Source: Paenibacillus durus
GTDB lineage: Bacteria; Bacillota; Bacilli; Paenibacillales; Paenibacillaceae
Reading direction: 5' to 3'
Assembly (NCBI RefSeq): GCF_000756615.1
Contig: NZ_CP009288.1
Span: forward strand, 4,278,001-4,342,000
DNA: 64,000 nt
Made by a program: the position numbers and the translations under genes
The notes under the pieces: model-generated
Databases searched by the model: none
Told to the model about the DNA's origin: nothing
The model's input: the letters and a program-made list of their open reading frames with translations, nothing else
Shown here: piece by piece, positions 61,135 through 64,000 of the stretch
Position numbering within the stretch: the stretch's first letter is position 1
How the letters are laid out: every line of letters starts with the position of its first letter

Positions 61135-61267
61135 AACAACACTCCTTCGCGAGTATATGAAAGCTTTCGCTTCCGAATCTATAGCGTATAAATGTCCGGG
61201 CACAGCGGAACGGTCTGCGAGTTGACGCAAACCGTTCCTGTAATCTCCTGTGCCTTGCGCACAATTC

Positions 61268-64000
61268 TTATTGTCCTACAAAAGCCGGCATCGACTGCGA
61301 GGAGAAGTTGATCGTCTCCAGCATGCGCAGCAGCGCGGTTACGGTATCAAGAGACGTCATGCAGACGATGCCGTTCTCGACCGCTTCGCGGCGGATAAGG
61401 AAGCCGTCGCGCTCTGGCGTCTTGCCCTTCGTGAGCGTATTGAACACGAAGTTCGCCTGGCCGCTGCGGATAATGTCGATAATGGTAGGCTCGCCTTCGC
61501 CGAGCTTGTTGACGTTCATGACGTTGAGGCCCGCTTTCTCCATAGCCGCTGCAGTGCCGCCTGTGGCGATGATTTTGTATCCCAGTCGGTGGAAGCCTTT
61601 CATCAGCTCGACTGCCTCATCTTTATCCTTATCAGCCACGGTTATGATAATCGACCCGGTTGTCGGAATTTTCATGCCCGCGCCGATCAGGCCTTTATAC
61701 AGAGCTTTTGCATAAAGTCTGTCGCGGCCCATTACTTCACCGGTGGACTTCATTTCCGGACCAAGCGTCGGCTCTACTCTGCGCAGCTTGGCGAACGAGA
61801 AGACCGGCACTTTGACAGAGACGTAATCACTCTCCGGCCACAGCCCTTCACTGTAGCCATCGTCCTTCAGCTTGCCGCCGAGAATGACCTTCGTGGCCAG
61901 ATGGGCCATCGGGATACCCGTTACCTTGCTCAGGAACGGAACAGTACGCGACGAGCGCGGATTCACTTCGATGACGTACACTTCGCCGCCGTAGATGACA
62001 AACTGAATGTTGACCAGTCCGACCGTCTTCAATTCCTTAGCGATCTTGATCGTGATATCAGTGATTTTCTGCTTCAGGCTGTCTTCCAGATGCTGCGGAG
62101 GATAGACTGCGATGGAGTCGCCGGAATGGACGCCTGCGCGTTCCACATGCTCCATGATGCCGGGAATAACCACGGTTTCGCCGTCGCAAATGGCGTCGAC
62201 TTCAACCTCTTTGCCCAGCATGTAGCGGTCGATCAGCACGGGATGATCCGGATTGACCTTGACCGCCTCTTTCATGTAGCTCAGCAGTTCGGCATCGGAG
62301 TAGACGATCTCCATCGCGCGGCCGCCAAGCACATAGGAAGGACGTACCAGAACCGGATAACCAAGCGATTGGGCGGTACCCACGGCTTCCTCAACCGTCG
62401 TTACAGTACTGCCTTTCGGCTGTGCGATATCAAGCCGCGACAGCAGCGCTTCGAACCGCTTGCGGTCTTCCGCCTCGTCGATGCTTTCCAGGCTCGTTCC
62501 GAGAATCTTCACTCCGGCTGCGCTCAACGGAGCTGCCAGGTTGATCGCCGTCTGTCCGCCGAACTGTACGATAACGCCGATCGGCTTCTCCTGCTCGATC
62601 ACATTCATGACATCCTCGAAGAACAGCGGCTCGAAGTAAAGACGGTCGGATGTGTTAAAGTCGGTAGACACGGTCTCCGGATTATTATTGATAATAACCG
62701 CTTCATAACCTGCCTTCTGGATCGCCCAGACGGCATGTACCGTAGAGTAGTCGAACTCGATGCCCTGGCCGATACGGATCGGGCCGGAGCCGAGCACAAC
62801 CACTTTTTGCTTATCGGACGGAATTACTTCATTCTCGGTTTCATAAGTTGAGTAATAGTAAGGGGTGGTCGCCTCGAATTCGGCCGCGCAGGTGTCGACC
62901 ATCTTGTACACAGGCTTCAACCCCTGCCCTAGACGCATTGTCCGAACTTCGGCTTCTTTCGTCTGCTTGCCTCCCGGCTGACCTTCCGAGCGCAGCTCGG
63001 CAATAGCACGGTCGGTAAAGCCCAGACGCTTCGCCTGGTACAGCGTTTCCGGCGTCAGGCTCTCTTCCTCGCGGATACGGTCCTCAAAGCCGATCAAGCC
63101 TTCGATTTTGTCAAGGAACCACCAGTCGACCTGGGTAATATCCTGAATTTCCTGAAGCTGATATCCGCGGCGGAATGCCTCGGCAATCAGGAAGATACGC
63201 TCATCGTCCGGTTTCGCCAACCGGGTCTTCAGCACTTCATCTTCAAGCAGTTCCGCTCCCGGAAGCTTGAACCGGTGAACCCCGATCTCCAGCGAACGGA
63301 TCGCTTTGTGAATCGACTCCTCGAAGGTGCGGCCGATTGCCATCACTTCGCCGGTAGCCTTCATCTGCGTGCCGAGCTTGCGGTTTGCATAGATGAACTT
63401 GTCGAACGGCCAGCGCGGAATTTTGCTGACGATATAATCCAGCGTCGGCTCGAAGCAGGCATATGTCTGCCCGGTGACCGGGTTGATGATTTCATCAAGC
63501 GTATAGCCAAGGGCGATTTTGGCCGCCATCTTGGCAATTGGATAGCCGGTCGCCTTCGACGCCAGCGCAGACGAACGGCTGACGCGCGGATTCACTTCGA
63601 TGACATAGTATTGATAGCTCTGCGGATCAAGCGCGAACTGCACATTGCAGCCGCCTTCGATGTTCAGCGCGCGGATAATCTTCAGCGAAGCGCTGCGGAG
63701 CATCTGGTACTCACGGTCGGACAGCGTCTGGCTCGGAGCCACAACAATGCTATCGCCGGTGTGTACGCCTACAGGGTCGAAGTTCTCCATGTTACAGACC
63801 ACGATGCAGTTGTCGTTCGCGTCGCGCATCACTTCATATTCGACTTCCTTCATGCCCGCGATGCTCTTCTCGATCAAGCACTGGCTGATCGGGCTGTAGC
63901 GGATACCGGCTTTTACCGTCTCGCGCAGCTCTTCTTCATTCGCGCAAATGCCGCCGCCGGTACCACCCAGCGTATAGGCCGGACGAACAATCAGCGGATA
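61268..64000 (-). CDS. carB: Carbamoyl-phosphate synthase large subunit (5' truncated by window)
   Basis: The frame is open from the window edge (YPLIVRPAYTLGGTGGGI, part of the first ATP-grasp domain) to TAA at 61268. It includes ATP-grasp motifs VIEVNPRVSRSSALASKATG and VIEVNPRSSRTVPFLSKVTG, the junction VVVLGSGPIRIGQGIEFDYS and the C-terminal MGS-like regulatory domain (KIIATGGTAAAMEKAGLNV). It makes carbamoyl phosphate for pyrimidines and arginine. 133 bases separate it from pyrF. Confidence 0.96.
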   Translation of the reverse strand, partial: YPLIVRPAYTLGGTGGGICANEEELRETVKAGIRYSPISQCLIEKSIAGMKEVEYEVMRDANDNCIVVCNMENFDPVGVHTGDSIVVAPSQTLSDREYQMLRSASLKIIRALNIEGGCNVQFALDPQSYQYYVIEVNPRVSRSSALASKATGYPIAKMAAKIALGYTLDEIINPVTGQTYACFEPTLDYIVSKIPRWPFDKFIYANRKLGTQMKATGEVMAIGRTFEESIHKAIRSLEIGVHRFKLPGAELLEDEVLKTRLAKPDDERIFLIAEAFRRGYQLQEIQDITQVDWWFLDKIEGLIGFEDRIREEESLTPETLYQAKRLGFTDRAIAELRSEGQPGGKQTKEAEVRTMRLGQGLKPVYKMVDTCAAEFEATTPYYYSTYETENEVIPSDKQKVVVLGSGPIRIGQGIEFDYSTVHAVWAIQKAGYEAVIINNNPETVSTDFNTSDRLYFEPLFFEDVMNVIEQEKPIGVIVQFGGQTAINLAAPLSAAGVKILGTSLESIDEAEDRKRFEALLSRLDIAQPKGSTVTTVEEAVGTAQSLGYPVLVRPSYVLGGRAMEIVYSDAELLSYMKEAVKVNPDHPVLIDRYMLGKEVEVDAICDGETVVIPGIMEHVERAGVHSGDSIAVYPPQHLEDSLKQKITDITIKIAKELKTVGLVNIQFVIYGGEVYVIEVNPRSSRTVPFLSKVTGIPMAHLATKVILGGKLKDDGYSEGLWPESDYVSVKVPVFSFAKLRRVEPTLGPEMKSTGEVMGRDRLYAKALYKGLIGAGMKIPTTGSIIITVADKDKDEAVELMKGFHRLGYKIIATGGTAAAMEKAGLNVMNVNKLGEGEPTIIDIIRSGQANFVFNTLTKGKTPERDGFLIRREAVENGIVCMTSLDTVTALLRMLETINFSSQSMPAFVGQ

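Noticed and set aside
60307..61191. 294-codon plus-strand frame opposite pyrF
   Set aside because: Shadow of pyrF, with no domain or start signal.
61250..62851. 533-codon plus-strand frame opposite carB
   Set aside because: carB is unmistakable on the other strand; this frame has no recognisable domain.

Overview
The window looks like a Paenibacillus or close Paenibacillaceae chromosome carrying a large integrated element. The reasons are Firmicutes-type Shine-Dalgarno sites with GTG and TTG starts, a carB-pyrF-pyrE run, YolD, YmaF, YjcZ-like and WGxxGxxG small proteins, a Zur-controlled znu locus with zinc-free ribosomal protein paralogues, and an AloR/AimR-type peptide-sensing regulator. 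The genus is an inference from gene content, not from a search.

Bases 1 to about 46.7 kb read as an integrative and conjugative element (ICE) in partial decay. Bases 1-8.9 kb hold a plus-strand operon for a conjugation machine with Tad/type II secretion-like parts: TadC-like, DUF4320 and TadE-like proteins, a secreted Trp/Tyr-rich protein, a C39-like peptidase, a VirB4 ATPase and a CpaE-like protein with a degenerate P-loop. Bases 9.4-13.4 kb hold two secreted proteins, a broken DUF6076-like gene and an RRNPP regulator. A 39-codon signal-peptide gene overlaps the regulator's 3' end and ends in THGLGG, so the two form a probable quorum-sensing pair.

Bases 13.8-33.9 kb are a polymorphic-toxin island, nearly all on the minus strand. 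In transcription order it runs: DcrB-like protein, VgrG/gpD-like spike, pentapeptide-repeat protein, Imm11-like protein, DUF4280 PAAR-like protein, a 1915-residue VgrG-Rhs-nuclease fusion and its immunity gene. Displaced immunity genes and broken Rhs tips follow. A low-GC type I restriction operon, with hsdM and hsdS fused by deletion and hsdR intact, sits on the opposite strand among the displaced Rhs pieces. Bases 34-36 kb hold relics of a helix-turn-helix protein and a pre-toxin gene with a slippage tract. Bases 36-39.6 kb are an IS3-family element whose transposase gene is split by a 2.29-kb group II intron. Removing the intron restores the reading frame exactly.

Bases 40-46.7 kb hold small secreted proteins, an ECF sigma/anti-sigma pair, a decayed MobL-type relaxase, and a Tn916-like recombination end (orf7/orf8-like sigma pieces, xis, int). 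This end abuts a complete tRNA-Leu(UAA) and then a second tRNA-Leu 5' half that is broken after the anticodon, which is the likely attachment junction.

Bases 46.7-64 kb are ordinary chromosome: small spore or envelope proteins, a NucA-like nuclease, and the zinc operon rpmG-znuC-znuB-znuA-zur-rpsN diverging from a CobW GTPase across three Zur-box-like sites. A PQQ-propeller protein, tRNA-Ile2 and tRNA-fMet, and the pyrimidine genes follow. carB runs off the right edge.
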